Positions 8,904 through 17,902 of a stretch of DNA of 64,000 bases are shown in pieces. The notes beneath the pieces are model-generated. The model saw nothing but the letters and a program-made list of their open reading frames with translations. It was not told the DNA's origin and ran no database searches. Position numbers and translations under genes: made by a program. The DNA comes from UBA668 sp040081465 (GTDB lineage Bacteria; Actinomycetota; Acidimicrobiia; Acidimicrobiales; Ilumatobacteraceae): positions 248,001 to 312,000 of the forward strand of contig JBEBGL010000002.1 of NCBI GenBank assembly GCA_040081465.1, read 5' to 3'. The stretch's first letter is position 1; every line of letters starts with the position of its first letter.

Positions 8904-9398
8904 TCAGCGGTTGGTGAACTGGTTGCCCTTGACCGGCGGGCGACCCTGCTTGAAGGGCAGCGGCAACAGCGTGACGCTACCGCCTGCGGCAGTAATGGCT
9001 GCGTCTGCAGCTTTGGAAACGGCGTGTGCGGTGAGCTGCACTGCGGAAGTGATTTCGCCACGAGCGAGCACCTTCACGAATGTCGCCTTGCGCACGAGAC
9101 CAGCTTCGACAAGCACTTCCGGCGTCACGACGGCGACACCGAGAGCAGCGAGCTGATCGAGATTGACCGGGCTGTACTCGACGCGGAATGGGTTGTTGAA
9201 GCCCTTCAACTTCGGCACGCGCATCTTGAGACCGGTCTGGCCACCTTCGAAACCGCGGGCAACCTTGCCACGACCGCGCGACTGCTGGCCCTTGGTACCG
9301 GCACCGGCGGTCTTGCCACCCTTGCCACCAATGCCGCGACCAACGCGCTTCTTTGATTTGTTCGAGCCCGGTGAGGGCGCTAGTTCGTCGACGCGCAT
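8904..9398 (-). CDS. rplO: 50S ribosomal protein L15
   Basis: 164 residues. L15 is a late-assembling large-subunit protein with a long basic Gly-rich N-terminal arm, seen here as VGRGIGGKGGKTAGAGTKGQ, and a globular C-terminal half beginning near LKGFNNPFRVEY. It is slightly longer than the usual 145-150 residues because of a C-terminal tail ending QGRPPVKGNQFTNR. It lies one base after the rpmD stop and precedes secY, the standard spc order. Confidence 0.96.
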   Translation of the reverse strand: MRVDELAPSPGSNKSKKRVGRGIGGKGGKTAGAGTKGQQSRGRGKVARGFEGGQTGLKMRVPKLKGFNNPFRVEYSPVNLDQLAALGVAVVTPEVLVEAGLVRKATFVKVLARGEITSAVQLTAHAVSKAADAAITAAGGSVTLLPLPFKQGRPPVKGNQFTNR

Positions 9399-9399
9399 T

Positions 9400-9615
9400 T
9401 CAGTTCTCCGTTACTTCGATGAGGTGAGGAACGCGAGCGATCATCCCGCGAATCTCGGGGCGATCGGGCAACACGTTGGTGTCGCCGATCTTGCGCAGGC
9501 CGAGCGCGCGGAGCGTGCCGCGGTTCTTTGGCTTGTTGCCGATCGCTGAGCGAGTTTGGCGCACCGTGACGGTGCCCTTCTCTGGCGACCGCGCTTCAGA
9601 GTTGTAGGTGCTCAT
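9400..9615 (-). CDS. rpmD: 50S ribosomal protein L30
   Basis: 71 residues. The L30 core starts at GTVTVRQTRSAIGNKPKN and includes TLRALGLRKIGD, the family motif. About 13 residues (MSTYNSEARSPEK) precede the core, so it is slightly longer than the typical 60; the start overlaps the rpsE stop by 4 bp, which supports it. Large-subunit protein, spc operon position between rpsE and rplO. Confidence 0.95.
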   Translation of the reverse strand: MSTYNSEARSPEKGTVTVRQTRSAIGNKPKNRGTLRALGLRKIGDTNVLPDRPEIRGMIARVPHLIEVTEN

Positions 9616-10211
9616 GAGCGATGACCTCCGGAAGATGCGATCTGCTGCTTGCGCTCGTTGTAAGCGCGCAGCACACCCTTGGGCACGAAGTCTTCAGCCG
9701 CAAGACCGCGACGAGCAGCGACTTCATCCGGACGCTGCAGCGACTGCAGCCCGTTGATCGTTGCGCGGGCGACGTTGATTGCGTTCGACGAACCGAGCGA
9801 CTTGCACAGCACGTCGTGAATGCCAGCCTCTTCGAGGATGACTCGAGCAGCGCCACCGGCGATAACGCCAGTACCCGGCGCAGCAGGCTTCATCAGCACG
9901 CGACCGGCTGAGTTGATGCCGATGATCGGGTGCGTGATCGTGGTGCCGGCGAGCGGAACATCGAACAGATTCTTCTTGGCCTCTTCGGTGCCCTTCTGGA
10001 TTGCCAGCGGCACTTCCTTGGCCTTGCCGTAACCGAGGCCAACGCGACCGTTGCCATCGCCAACCACGACCAGCGCGGTGAACGAGAAACGACGACCGCC
10101 CTTAACGACCTTGGCGACGCGGTTGATCGCAACGACGCGTGACTCACGCAATCCGCTGGGATCGGGTGCGCGCTCTTCGTTTCGGTTTCCGTAATTCGAG
10201 GGGGCAGCCAT
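9612..10211 (-). CDS. rpsE: 30S ribosomal protein S5
   Basis: 199 residues. S5 helps form the mRNA entry site and affects decoding accuracy. The N-terminal double-stranded-RNA-binding fold (RVAKVVKGGRRFSF, ALVVVGDGNGRVG, ~30-95) and the C-terminal domain (GGAARVILEEAGIHDV, ~115-175) are both complete. There is a charged N-terminal lead of about 20 residues. The start shares one base with the rplR stop (TGATG). Confidence 0.97.
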   Translation of the reverse strand: MAAPSNYGNRNEERAPDPSGLRESRVVAINRVAKVVKGGRRFSFTALVVVGDGNGRVGLGYGKAKEVPLAIQKGTEEAKKNLFDVPLAGTTITHPIIGINSAGRVLMKPAAPGTGVIAGGAARVILEEAGIHDVLCKSLGSSNAINVARATINGLQSLQRPDEVAARRGLAAEDFVPKGVLRAYNERKQQIASSGGHRS

Positions 10212-10576
10212 CAGAACTCCAAACCTGCTTCACGGGCCGCAGCGGCTGCTGCAGCGATACGACCGTGGTAGAGGAATCCACCGCGATCAAATACGACTTG
10301 AGTAATGCCGGCAGCCTTGGCGCGATCAGCGATCGCAGCGCCCAGGCGGCTCGCGGCAGCGACAGTTGCGCCGCCTTCGCCGCGCAACGCCGGCTCGGTG
10401 GTGCTGGCTGACGCCAAAGTGCGCCCGGCAATGTCGTCGATCAGCTGCAACGACAGATGCTTGTTCGAGCGGAATACGGCCAAGCGCGGACGAGCCGCGG
10501 TGCCATGAATCTTCTTGCGCACTCGGCGATGACGTGCAATGCGGCCGGTGCGGCGCTGCTGTGCTGTGTTGCTCAT
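10211..10576 (-). CDS. rplR: 50S ribosomal protein L18
   Basis: 121 residues. L18 binds 5S rRNA with L5; the basic N-terminus RIARHRRVRKKIHGTAARPR and the C-terminal RGGFLYHGRIAAAA block identify it. The frame stays open upstream to 10657, into rplF, but I take the ATG at 10576 (MSNTAQQ), which leaves a 22-bp gap after rplF and gives the normal length. It overlaps rpsE by one base. Confidence 0.95.
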   Translation of the reverse strand: MSNTAQQRRTGRIARHRRVRKKIHGTAARPRLAVFRSNKHLSLQLIDDIAGRTLASASTTEPALRGEGGATVAAASRLGAAIADRAKAAGITQVVFDRGGFLYHGRIAAAAAAAREAGLEF

Positions 10577-10598
10577 AACGACTCTTTCCCTAGCTCGA

Positions 10599-11153
10599 TT
10601 ACTTCTTGCCGGTCTTGCCGGCCTTACGCAGGACCTTCTCGCCCAAGTAACGCACACCCTTGCCCTTGTACGGCTCTGGTTTACGAACGGCGCGAATGTT
10701 GGCGGCCACCTGGCCGACGACTTCTTTGTCGATGCCGCGCACGATGATGCGCGTCTGGCTGGGAACCTCGAACGTGATTCCCTGCGGTGCAGCCATGATC
10801 ACCGGATGGCTGAACCCGAGTGCCATACGCAATTGCGTGGGCGACACGGCTTCGGCGCGGTAACCGACGCCAATGATTTCGAGTTCCTTCGAGAAACCAT
10901 CAGTGACACCGACGACCATGTTGCTGACCAGTGTGCGGGTAAGCCCGTGCAACGAACGGCTCGACCGCTCGTCGTCGGGGCGGTCGACCACGAGTGTGGC
11001 TTCGTCCTTGCGAACCTTGATCTCGCCGGGCAACGTGCGCGTCAGGGTGCCCTTCGGGCCTTTGACCGTGACATTGGCAACGTCGCCCGAGTTGTCGATG
11101 GTTACATCGACGCCGCCGGGGACGGTGATGGGTGAATTACCGATGCGTGACAT
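10599..11153 (-). CDS. rplF: 50S ribosomal protein L6
   Basis: 184 residues with two duplicated L6 domains (~1-82 and ~83-170) and the conserved C-terminal sequence PEPYKGKGVRYLGE. L6 sits near the factor-binding region of the large subunit. It lies 15 bp after rpsH and 22 bp before rplR in standard spc order. Confidence 0.96.
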   Translation of the reverse strand: MSRIGNSPITVPGGVDVTIDNSGDVANVTVKGPKGTLTRTLPGEIKVRKDEATLVVDRPDDERSSRSLHGLTRTLVSNMVVGVTDGFSKELEIIGVGYRAEAVSPTQLRMALGFSHPVIMAAPQGITFEVPSQTRIIVRGIDKEVVGQVAANIRAVRKPEPYKGKGVRYLGEKVLRKAGKTGKK

Positions 11154-11168
11154 GACGAATCTTCTTTC

Positions 11169-11570
11169 TCACCACACGTAGCAGAGGACTTCGCCGCCGA
11201 CTTTGCGCTTGCGCGCTTCGCGGTCGGTCATGAGCCCCTGGCTGGTGGATAGGACAGCAACACCGAGACCACCAAGAACGCGTGGCACGGTTCCCGAGTT
11301 GCGATAGATGCGCAAGCCAGGTGTCGAGATGCGGCGCACACCAGAGATGGTGCGCTTGCGATCGTTCGAGTACTTCATCGAGATGGTGAGCACGTCGCCG
11401 GGAGCCGTCGTGGCCGGAGCTACGGAGAACCCGCCGATGTAACCCTCCTTCTCGAGGATGGTGGCAAGAGCGACCTTTTGTTTGGAGGCAGGCATACGCA
11501 CTTCGTCGTGCATCGCCGTGTTGGCGTTGCGGATGCGGGTGAGCATGTCGGCGATGGGATCAGTCAGCAT
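11169..11570 (-). CDS. rpsH: 30S ribosomal protein S8
   Basis: 133 residues, start MLTDPIADMLTRIRNA, which is the canonical S8 N-terminus. S8 binds the central domain of 16S rRNA. The C-terminal motif (LSTSQGLMTDREARKRKVGG, ~105-125) is intact. In E. coli S8 represses the spc operon at the rplE leader; no comparable hairpin is evident before rplE here. Confidence 0.96.
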   Translation of the reverse strand: MLTDPIADMLTRIRNANTAMHDEVRMPASKQKVALATILEKEGYIGGFSVAPATTAPGDVLTISMKYSNDRKRTISGVRRISTPGLRIYRNSGTVPRVLGGLGVAVLSTSQGLMTDREARKRKVGGEVLCYVW

Positions 11571-11579
11571 GGTTCGTCC

Positions 11580-11765
11580 TCACCAACTCGCCTTGGTAAT
11601 GCCCGGAATCTCGCCAGCATGTGCCATCTCACGAAGGCACACTCGGCAAAGGCCGAACTTGCGAAACACCGAACGAGCGCGACCGCAACGGCGGCAGCGT
11701 GTGTAGCCGCGCACCTTGAACTTGGGGGTGGCGTTCGCCTTGTTGATCAATGACTTCTTGGCCAT
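11580..11765 (-). CDS. rpsN: 30S ribosomal protein S14, zinc-binding type
   Basis: 61 residues, the short type Z S14. Four cysteines in two CxxC pairs (CRRC at ~24-27 and CRVC at ~40-43) bind zinc. It lies in the normal place between rplE and rpsH. Many actinobacteria also carry a longer zinc-free paralogue used in zinc shortage; none is in this window. Confidence 0.96.
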   Translation of the reverse strand: MAKKSLINKANATPKFKVRGYTRCRRCGRARSVFRKFGLCRVCLREMAHAGEIPGITKASW

Positions 11766-11777
11766 TTACGTTGCCCT

Positions 11778-12413
11778 CTACTTCTTCTTCGCAGCGAAAG
11801 CTGCGCCTTTACCGCGCGGGCCACGCTTCTTCGGCGGTGCGCCAGCGTCATCCCCTCGCTTGAACGGGAAACCGAATGCGTTGAGCAGTGCTTTGCCCTG
11901 CTCGTTCGTTACGGCGGTGGTGACAATGGTGATGTCCATGCCGCGGTTGGTGTCGATCTTGTCGTAGTCGATCTCAGGGAACACCGTTTGGTCGTTGAGA
12001 CCGAAGGTGTAGTTGCCGCGACCATCCCAGGCGTGTGCCGGCAAACCGCGGAAGTCGCGGATGCGGGGAATCGCGACCGAGATCAAACGATCGAAGAATT
12101 CCCACATGCGATCGCCACGAAGTGTGACCTTGCAGCCGATCGACTGACCTTCACGCAGCTTGAAGGAGGCGATGCTGTCCTTGGCCTTGGTGATGATCGG
12201 CTTCTGGCCGCTCAGCTTGGTGAGATCGGCGACGGCGCCTTCCAGCAGCGAAGGCTGCTGAGTCGCGCGACCGACGCCCATGTTGATGACGATCTTTTCG
12301 AGAGTCGGCACCTGCATCGGGTTGCCGAGCGCGAGCTCGGTCTTCAATGCCGCCTTGACCTCGTCCTGATACTTCTGCTTCAGGCGCGGTGCAGTTGCAG
12401 TACTGGCGCTCAT
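11778..12413 (-). CDS. rplE: 50S ribosomal protein L5
   Basis: 211 residues; L5 binds 5S rRNA and contacts the P-site tRNA. The core (~20-187) includes KIVINMGVGRA and GMDITIVTTA. It is longer than the usual 180-187 residues through a basic Gly/Pro/Lys tail (from about GDDAGAPPKKRG to AFAAKKK). The start overlaps rplX by 4 bp (ATGA). Confidence 0.96.
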   Translation of the reverse strand: MSASTATAPRLKQKYQDEVKAALKTELALGNPMQVPTLEKIVINMGVGRATQQPSLLEGAVADLTKLSGQKPIITKAKDSIASFKLREGQSIGCKVTLRGDRMWEFFDRLISVAIPRIRDFRGLPAHAWDGRGNYTFGLNDQTVFPEIDYDKIDTNRGMDITIVTTAVTNEQGKALLNAFGFPFKRGDDAGAPPKKRGPRGKGAAFAAKKK

Positions 12414-12721
12414 GAGATCACCTCACCACTTCGCTTGGCGATGCGCACCTTGGTGCCATCGGAGTTCAGCTTGTAACCAACGCGCGTGGGCTTGCCCTTG
12501 TGCACCAACATCACGTTGCTGGCGTTAACGGGCATGTCGCGATCGATGATGCCGCCCTGCTTGTTGTTCTTGCTCGTCTTGCTGTGCTTCTTCGCTGTGT
12601 TGATTCCGTTGACAATGATCTTGTTGTCGGCGGGGAATACCTGCACGACTTCGCCTTCTTGACCCTTGTCTTTGCCGGAGATCACCAGCACGGTGTCGCC
12701 CTTCCTGAGCTTCATGGTCAC
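12410..12721 (-). CDS. rplX: 50S ribosomal protein L24
   Basis: 103 residues. The N-terminal KOW motif (KLRKGDTVLVISGKDKGQEG, ~4-23) identifies L24, an assembly initiator that binds the 5' end of 23S rRNA. Both ends overlap neighbours by 4 bp (rplN upstream, rplE downstream), so these three are tightly coupled. Confidence 0.96.
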   Translation of the reverse strand: MTMKLRKGDTVLVISGKDKGQEGEVVQVFPADNKIIVNGINTAKKHSKTSKNNKQGGIIDRDMPVNASNVMLVHKGKPTRVGYKLNSDGTKVRIAKRSGEVIS

Positions 12722-13086
12722 AGCACCTCCGGGGCTAGCGACACGATGCGCATGAACTTCTTGTCACGCAACTCACGACCGACTGGCCCGAAGATGCGGG
12801 TGCCACGCGGGGTGAGATCGTCTTTGATGATTACGGCGGCGTTCTCGTCGAAGCGGATGTAGCTGCCATCCGGACGGCGACGCTCTTTCTTGGTGCGCAC
12901 GACGACGCACTTGACGACGTCGCCCTTCTTCACACCGGCACCGGGGATTGCATCTTTCACAGTGGCGACGAAGATGTCGCCAATGCCGGCGTAACGACGG
13001 CGTGTGCCGCCGAGCACCTTGATGCAAAGCACTTCCTTGGCGCCGCTGTTGTCGGCGACGCGAAGACGAGATTCTTGCTGAATCAT
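12718..13086 (-). CDS. rplN: 50S ribosomal protein L14
   Basis: 122 residues, the invariant L14 length, beginning MIQQESRLRVADNSGAKEV. L14 forms an intersubunit bridge and is the target of the RsfS silencing factor in other bacteria. It overlaps rpsQ and rplX by 4 bp each. Confidence 0.97.
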   Translation of the reverse strand: MIQQESRLRVADNSGAKEVLCIKVLGGTRRRYAGIGDIFVATVKDAIPGAGVKKGDVVKCVVVRTKKERRRPDGSYIRFDENAAVIIKDDLTPRGTRIFGPVGRELRDKKFMRIVSLAPEVL

Positions 13087-13364
13087 TTGGCACGCTCCAG
13101 AACTTCTACGACGCGCCAGCGCTTGTTCTTGCTGAGCGGGCGGGTTTCCATCACCGAGACACGGTCGCCAATGTTGACGTCGTTGGTCTCGTCGTGCGCG
13201 TAGAGCTTCTTCGTGCGCATCATGAACTTGCCGTACTTGGCATGGCGAACGCGCTCGACCACAGCGACGACGGCGGTCTTGTCCATCTTGTTAGAGACGA
13301 CAAGGCCTTCGCGCATCTTGCGGTTCTTGCGATCGGTTTCGGGTGTTGCTTCGCTGTCAGCCAT
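13083..13364 (-). CDS. rpsQ: 30S ribosomal protein S17
   Basis: 93 residues. The OB-fold core begins at GLVVSNKMDKTAVV and includes YGKFMMRTKKLYAHDE. About 17 charged residues precede it, a little more than in the shortest family members. S17 is a primary 16S rRNA binder. The start shares one base with the rpmC stop, and the 3' end overlaps rplN by 4 bp. Confidence 0.96.
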   Translation of the reverse strand: MADSEATPETDRKNRKMREGLVVSNKMDKTAVVAVVERVRHAKYGKFMMRTKKLYAHDETNDVNIGDRVSVMETRPLSKNKRWRVVEVLERAK

Positions 13365-13579
13365 TAGTTGCTTCCCTCTGCGAGCACGATTTCGCGTGCA
13401 CGGATGTGGGTATTGATACGGGCGATGTGGCGCTTCACGGTGCGCAGCTCGGCGTTGTTGTCGAGCTGGCCGGTGGCGTTACGAAAGCGCAGGTTCAGCG
13501 CCTCCTGCTTGGTGGCGCGAAGTTCCTCGACCAGTTCGGCGAGGCCGAGCTCTTTCAGTTCAGTGTTGGTGCGTGCCAT
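13364..13579 (-). CDS. rpmC: 50S ribosomal protein L29
   Basis: 71 residues, two long helices as in L29, with ELVEELRATKQEALNLRFR and the RHIARINTHIRAREI motif. L29 lies at the peptide exit tunnel, where trigger factor and SRP dock. The frame is open to 13717 inside rplP, but the ATG at 13579 (MARTNTEL) lies just after the rplP stop and gives the family length. Confidence 0.95.
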   Translation of the reverse strand: MARTNTELKELGLAELVEELRATKQEALNLRFRNATGQLDNNAELRTVKRHIARINTHIRAREIVLAEGSN

Positions 13580-13580
13580 C

Positions 13581-13997
13581 TCAGTAGACCTCTGTGCGAT
13601 CGATGATGCGAGCCTTGATCGGAAGCTTCTGAATCGCCTTCGCCATGGCGCTACGTGCGACTGATTCGTCGGGGTACGACAACTCGAACAGCACGCGGCC
13701 GGGACGCACGACAGCAACCCAGAACTCGGGGTTGCCCTTGCCGGAACCCATGCGGGTCTCAGCAGGCTTCTTCGTCACGGGCTTGTCGGGGAAGACGTTG
13801 ATCCACACCTTGCCACCACGCTTGATGGCGCGGGTCATGGCGATACGGGCGGCTTCGATCTGGCGGGCCGAGAGCCAACCTGGCTCGAGTGCCTGAATTC
13901 CGTATTCACCGAAGGCCAACTCGTTGCCGCCCTTGGATAGGCCGGTCGTCTTGCCTCGGTGATGTTTGCGGTGTGCGACTTTGCGCGGCATCAACAT
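13581..13997 (-). CDS. rplP: 50S ribosomal protein L16
   Basis: 138 residues starting MLMPRKVAHRKHHRG, the characteristic L16 N-terminus. L16 helps position the A-site tRNA. The conserved Arg-rich loop around RMGSGKGNPEFWVAVV is intact. Located between rpsC (6-bp gap) and rpmC (1-bp gap). Confidence 0.97.
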   Translation of the reverse strand: MLMPRKVAHRKHHRGKTTGLSKGGNELAFGEYGIQALEPGWLSARQIEAARIAMTRAIKRGGKVWINVFPDKPVTKKPAETRMGSGKGNPEFWVAVVRPGRVLFELSYPDESVARSAMAKAIQKLPIKARIIDRTEVY

Positions 13998-14003
13998 GAT
14001 GAA

Positions 14004-14887
<884 letters not shown>

Positions 14888-14888
<1 letters not shown>

Positions 14889-15619
14889 TACTTGGTTTCC
14901 TCTTCTTCAGCTTCAGTCACAGTGTCGTTCTCATTCGCGTCGTTCTCCTCGGCTGCTTTCGCCGCAACCTTTGTCGTTGACTTGCTACCGGCTGGTGCCT
15001 TCTTGGCGACGGCCTTGGTCGGCTTCTTCGCCTCGGTGGCGTCGTCTTCGCTGGTTTCGTCCGACGCTTCTGCGTCGTCGATCAGTTCGGCGTCATCGCC
15101 ACCCTTGAGTGAGGCCGCGCGCTCGCGGCTGCGCTCGACGCGTGCCCGACGGCTGGCTGCTGTGCCACCGGTATTACGGCGACGACCGGCGGCAGTGCGA
15201 CGTGCTTCGCGGGCTTGGACGATCTCGAGACGGTTGTCGTCGAGACGAGCAACCACAACGGTGATGTGGCAGGTGCGCTTGTTGATGCGACCAGCGCGGC
15301 CACGTGCACGCGGGGTGAACCGCTTCAGCGTCGGGCCCTCATCGGCGTAGCACGCGATGACGAACAACTCTTCGGGGTCTTGCTCGTCGTTGTGCTGAGC
15401 GTTGGCGACAGCCGAGGCCAGCACCTTGCGAATGACGGTCGCGGCTTCGCGATCGGTGAACTGCAGGACTTCGTCGGCGTTGCGCACCGGGAGTCCGCGA
15501 ATGAGATCGAGCACTGTCCGGGCCTTGCTGGCCGAGAAGCGCATGTACTTGGCGCTGGCTTTGGTGCCTGAGCGCTCGCCCGCAATAAACGAGCGTTCGT
15601 TCAACTTAGGACCGGTCAT
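14888..15619 (-). CDS. rplV: 50S ribosomal protein L22 with long charged C-terminal extension
   Basis: 243 residues, about twice the usual ~115. The core (~15-127) has the exit-tunnel beta-hairpin region (LKRFTPRARGRAGRINKRTC). The rest is in blocks: Arg-rich (~135-172), acidic (~175-197), Ala/Lys (~199-222) and acidic again (~223-243). The composition resembles the tail of L4 encoded four genes downstream of rplC. Overlaps rpsS by 4 bp. Confidence 0.96.
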
Positions 15620-15903
15620 GGCTTGCGACCCTTCGTGTTCTTTTCCTGACCCGCGTGGTACCGGAAAGTACGAGTGGGGCTGAATTCGCCGAGCTTGTGG
15701 CCGACCATGCTCTCGGTGATGTACACCGGAACATGCTTGCGACCGTCGTGGACGGCGATGGTGTGGCCGACCATGTCGGGAATGATCGTGCTGCGACGGC
15801 TCCAGGTCTTGATCACCTTGCGGTCACCGGCCTGGTTCTGCACGTCGACCTTCTTCAACAGGTGGTCGTCGACGAACGGGCCCTTCTTCAAACTGCGTGA
15901 CAT
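15616..15903 (-). CDS. rpsS: 30S ribosomal protein S19
   Basis: 95 residues beginning MSRSLKKGPFVDDHLLKKV, the standard S19 N-terminus; it binds the head of 16S rRNA next to S13. The conserved DMVGHTIAVHDGRKHVPVYI segment is complete. It lies 6 bp after rplB and overlaps rplV by 4 bp. Confidence 0.97.
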   Translation of the reverse strand: MSRSLKKGPFVDDHLLKKVDVQNQAGDRKVIKTWSRRSTIIPDMVGHTIAVHDGRKHVPVYITESMVGHKLGEFSPTRTFRYHAGQEKNTKGRKP

Positions 15904-15909
15904 GTCGTG

Positions 15910-16749
15910 TTACCTCCGACCCTTCGAGGTACGACGACGGCGCACGACGAGTTGCTGCGATGGCTTGTTGGTGTTACGTGTACGAACGCCTTCGGGCTTG
16001 CCCCAAGGCGAAACGGGTGGACGACCACCGGAGGTGCGGCCTTCGCCACCACCGAGCGGGTGATCGACAGGGTTCATCGCGACACCACGGGTCTGCGGGC
16101 GAACACCCTTCCAGCGGTTACGACCGGCCTTGCCGATCGTGATCAGTTCGTGCTCGCTGTTGCCAACTTCGCCAACAGTTGCACGACAGTCGATGAGCAC
16201 GCGACGCATTTCGGTGCTTGGCATACGCAGGGTGGCGAAGTCGCCTTCCTTTGCAACCAGCTGCACGGCGGTGCCAGCCGAACGCCCCATCTTGCCGCCT
16301 TCGCCAGGGCGAAGCTCGACGTTGTGCACGACGGTACCGACGGGGATGTAGCGCAGCGGCAACGCGTTGCCCGGCTTGATGTCGGAGCCAGCGCCCGACG
16401 ACACGTGGTCGCCAACGTTGAGACCCTTCGGCGCAAGGATGTACGCCTTCTCGCCATCGCCGTAGTGCAGCAACGCGATCCGGCAAGTGCGGTTGGGGTC
16501 GTACTCGATGGCAGCGACTTTGGCGGTGACGCCATCCTTGACGCGCTTGAAGTCGATGATGCGGTACTGACGCTTGTGACCGCCACCGCGATGGCGACTG
16601 GTCTTGCGGCCGTACACGTTGCGACCGCCGCTCTTGGTGAGCGACGACGTGAGCGACTTCTCGGGCGAAGTCTTTGTGACTTCGGCGAAGTCGCTGCTGG
16701 TCTGGAAACGACGACCGGCGCTGGTTGGTTTGCGTGAACGAATAGCCAT
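15910..16749 (-). CDS. rplB: 50S ribosomal protein L2
   Basis: 279 residues. L2 lies at the base of the peptidyl transferase centre and the subunit interface. The RNA-binding OB and SH3-like domains are complete, including the family motif near the C-terminus (VAMNPVDHPLGGGEGRTSGG) with the conserved His. Order rplW-rplB-rpsS is the normal S10 operon order. Confidence 0.97.
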   Translation of the reverse strand: MAIRSRKPTSAGRRFQTSSDFAEVTKTSPEKSLTSSLTKSGGRNVYGRKTSRHRGGGHKRQYRIIDFKRVKDGVTAKVAAIEYDPNRTCRIALLHYGDGEKAYILAPKGLNVGDHVSSGAGSDIKPGNALPLRYIPVGTVVHNVELRPGEGGKMGRSAGTAVQLVAKEGDFATLRMPSTEMRRVLIDCRATVGEVGNSEHELITIGKAGRNRWKGVRPQTRGVAMNPVDHPLGGGEGRTSGGRPPVSPWGKPEGVRTRNTNKPSQQLVVRRRRTSKGRR

Positions 16750-16760
16750 GGTGTTACGCC

Positions 16761-17051
16761 TCAGTGCTCGAACAGCGGGATTTCATCGCCCGCTGCAAGA
16801 GTGACGATGGCCCGCTTGGTGTCGGGCTTGGAACCGGACTTGCCAGCGCGCCGTGCACGCGTGACTTTGCCTTTGCGGTTGAGGGTGTTGACCTTCAACA
16901 CGGTGACGCCCCAGATGCTCTCGATCGCGTCGCCGATTTCCGGCTTGCTCGCGCTCGGGTGCACCTTGAACGTGTAGACGCCCTGCTCGATGAGGCCGTA
17001 GCTCTTCTCGGAAACGATCGGAGCCAAGATGATGTCGCGTGGGTCTTTCAT
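16761..17051 (-). CDS. rplW: 50S ribosomal protein L23
   Basis: 96 residues. L23 docks trigger factor and SRP at the tunnel exit. Recognised by DIILAPIVSEKSYGLIEQG (~5-23) and WGVTVLKVNTLNRKGK. Start overlaps the rplD stop by 4 bp; 11-bp gap to rplB. Confidence 0.96.
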   Translation of the reverse strand: MKDPRDIILAPIVSEKSYGLIEQGVYTFKVHPSASKPEIGDAIESIWGVTVLKVNTLNRKGKVTRARRAGKSGSKPDTKRAIVTLAAGDEIPLFEH

Positions 17052-17902
17052 GACTTCTTACCTCCGGCAGCCTTCTTGGCTGGCGCCTTTTTGGCAGGGG
17101 CTTTCTTCGCCGTTGACTTGGCAGGTGCCTTCTTGGCAGGCGTCTTGGCCGGAGCCTTTGCAGGTGCCTTCTTCGCAACTGCCTTGGCAGGCGCCTTTGC
17201 CGTTGACGTGCTGGCGGCGGGCTTCTTCGCAGGAGCCTTCTTCACCGGACCGGTAATCGGCTCACGCGTCTTCACTGTCTCGGTGCCCTTCTTGGCGGTG
17301 CCGGGCAAGGTCGCTTCGCTGAACACGACGTAGTCGTTGCACAGAATGTCGTAAGCGTTGAGCTCGCTTGATTCGATCAACTGCACTTCCGGCAAGTTGA
17401 GGAAGCTGCGGATGGTGTTGGTGTCTTCGATGTTGACTACGACCAACGCCTTGCCATCAATGCCCAGCGCGTTCAACGCGGCCTTCGCATCTTTGGTCTT
17501 CGGTGCTTCGAAGCTCCACTGATCGATGACGACGACCTTGCCTTCGGCGGCGCGATCGCTAAGTGCCGAACGCAACGCGGCCTTGATCATCTTCTTCGGG
17601 GTCTTCTGGTCGTACTTGCGTGGCTTCGGGCCGAGCGCTACACCACCACCGCTGAAGTGCGGTGCGCGGATCGAGCCCTGACGAGCGTTGCCAGTGCCCT
17701 TCTGCTTGAACGGCTTCTTGCCACCACCGCGTACTTCCGAGCGAGTCTTGGTGCTCTGCGTACCCGAGCGACGAGCGGCCAACTGAGCCGTGACGACTTG
17801 GTGCATCAGCGGAACGTTCGGTTGAATTCCGAACAACTCGGCGTCGAGCGTCAGTGAACCATTTGCCTTGCCGGCAACAGTTTGCAATGCGACGGTGGTC
17901 AT
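17048..17902 (-). CDS. rplD: 50S ribosomal protein L4 with histone-H1-like C-terminal tail
   Basis: 284 residues; L4 normally has ~205. The core (~1-200) includes the tunnel loop (GGGKKPFKQKGTGNARQGS, ~60-78). From ~213 to the end the protein is a run of KKAPAK/APAK-type units, very basic and low-complexity, like actinobacterial HupB/histone-H1-like tails. In E. coli L4 represses its own operon. The tail could bind rRNA or DNA; its role is unknown. Overlaps rplC and rplW by 4 bp each. Confidence 0.95.
   Translation of the reverse strand: MTTVALQTVAGKANGSLTLDAELFGIQPNVPLMHQVVTAQLAARRSGTQSTKTRSEVRGGGKKPFKQKGTGNARQGSIRAPHFSGGGVALGPKPRKYDQKTPKKMIKAALRSALSDRAAEGKVVVIDQWSFEAPKTKDAKAALNALGIDGKALVVVNIEDTNTIRSFLNLPEVQLIESSELNAYDILCNDYVVFSEATLPGTAKKGTETVKTREPITGPVKKAPAKKPAASTSTAKAPAKAVAKKAPAKAPAKTPAKKAPAKSTAKKAPAKKAPAKKAAGGKKS
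17051..17266 (-). repeat. Low-complexity Ala-Pro-Lys repeat coding the L4 tail
   Basis: About 215 bp encoding irregular repeats of KKAPAK, KAPAK and KTPAKKAPAK. The repeated GGCAGGCGCCTT/GGCAGGTGCCTT-like units are prone to slippage, so length variation between strains would be expected. Confidence 0.8.

Noticed and set aside
15907..16737. 276-codon plus-strand frame antisense to rplB
   Set aside because: Mirrors rplB codon structure; His/Ala/Val-rich translation with no motif.
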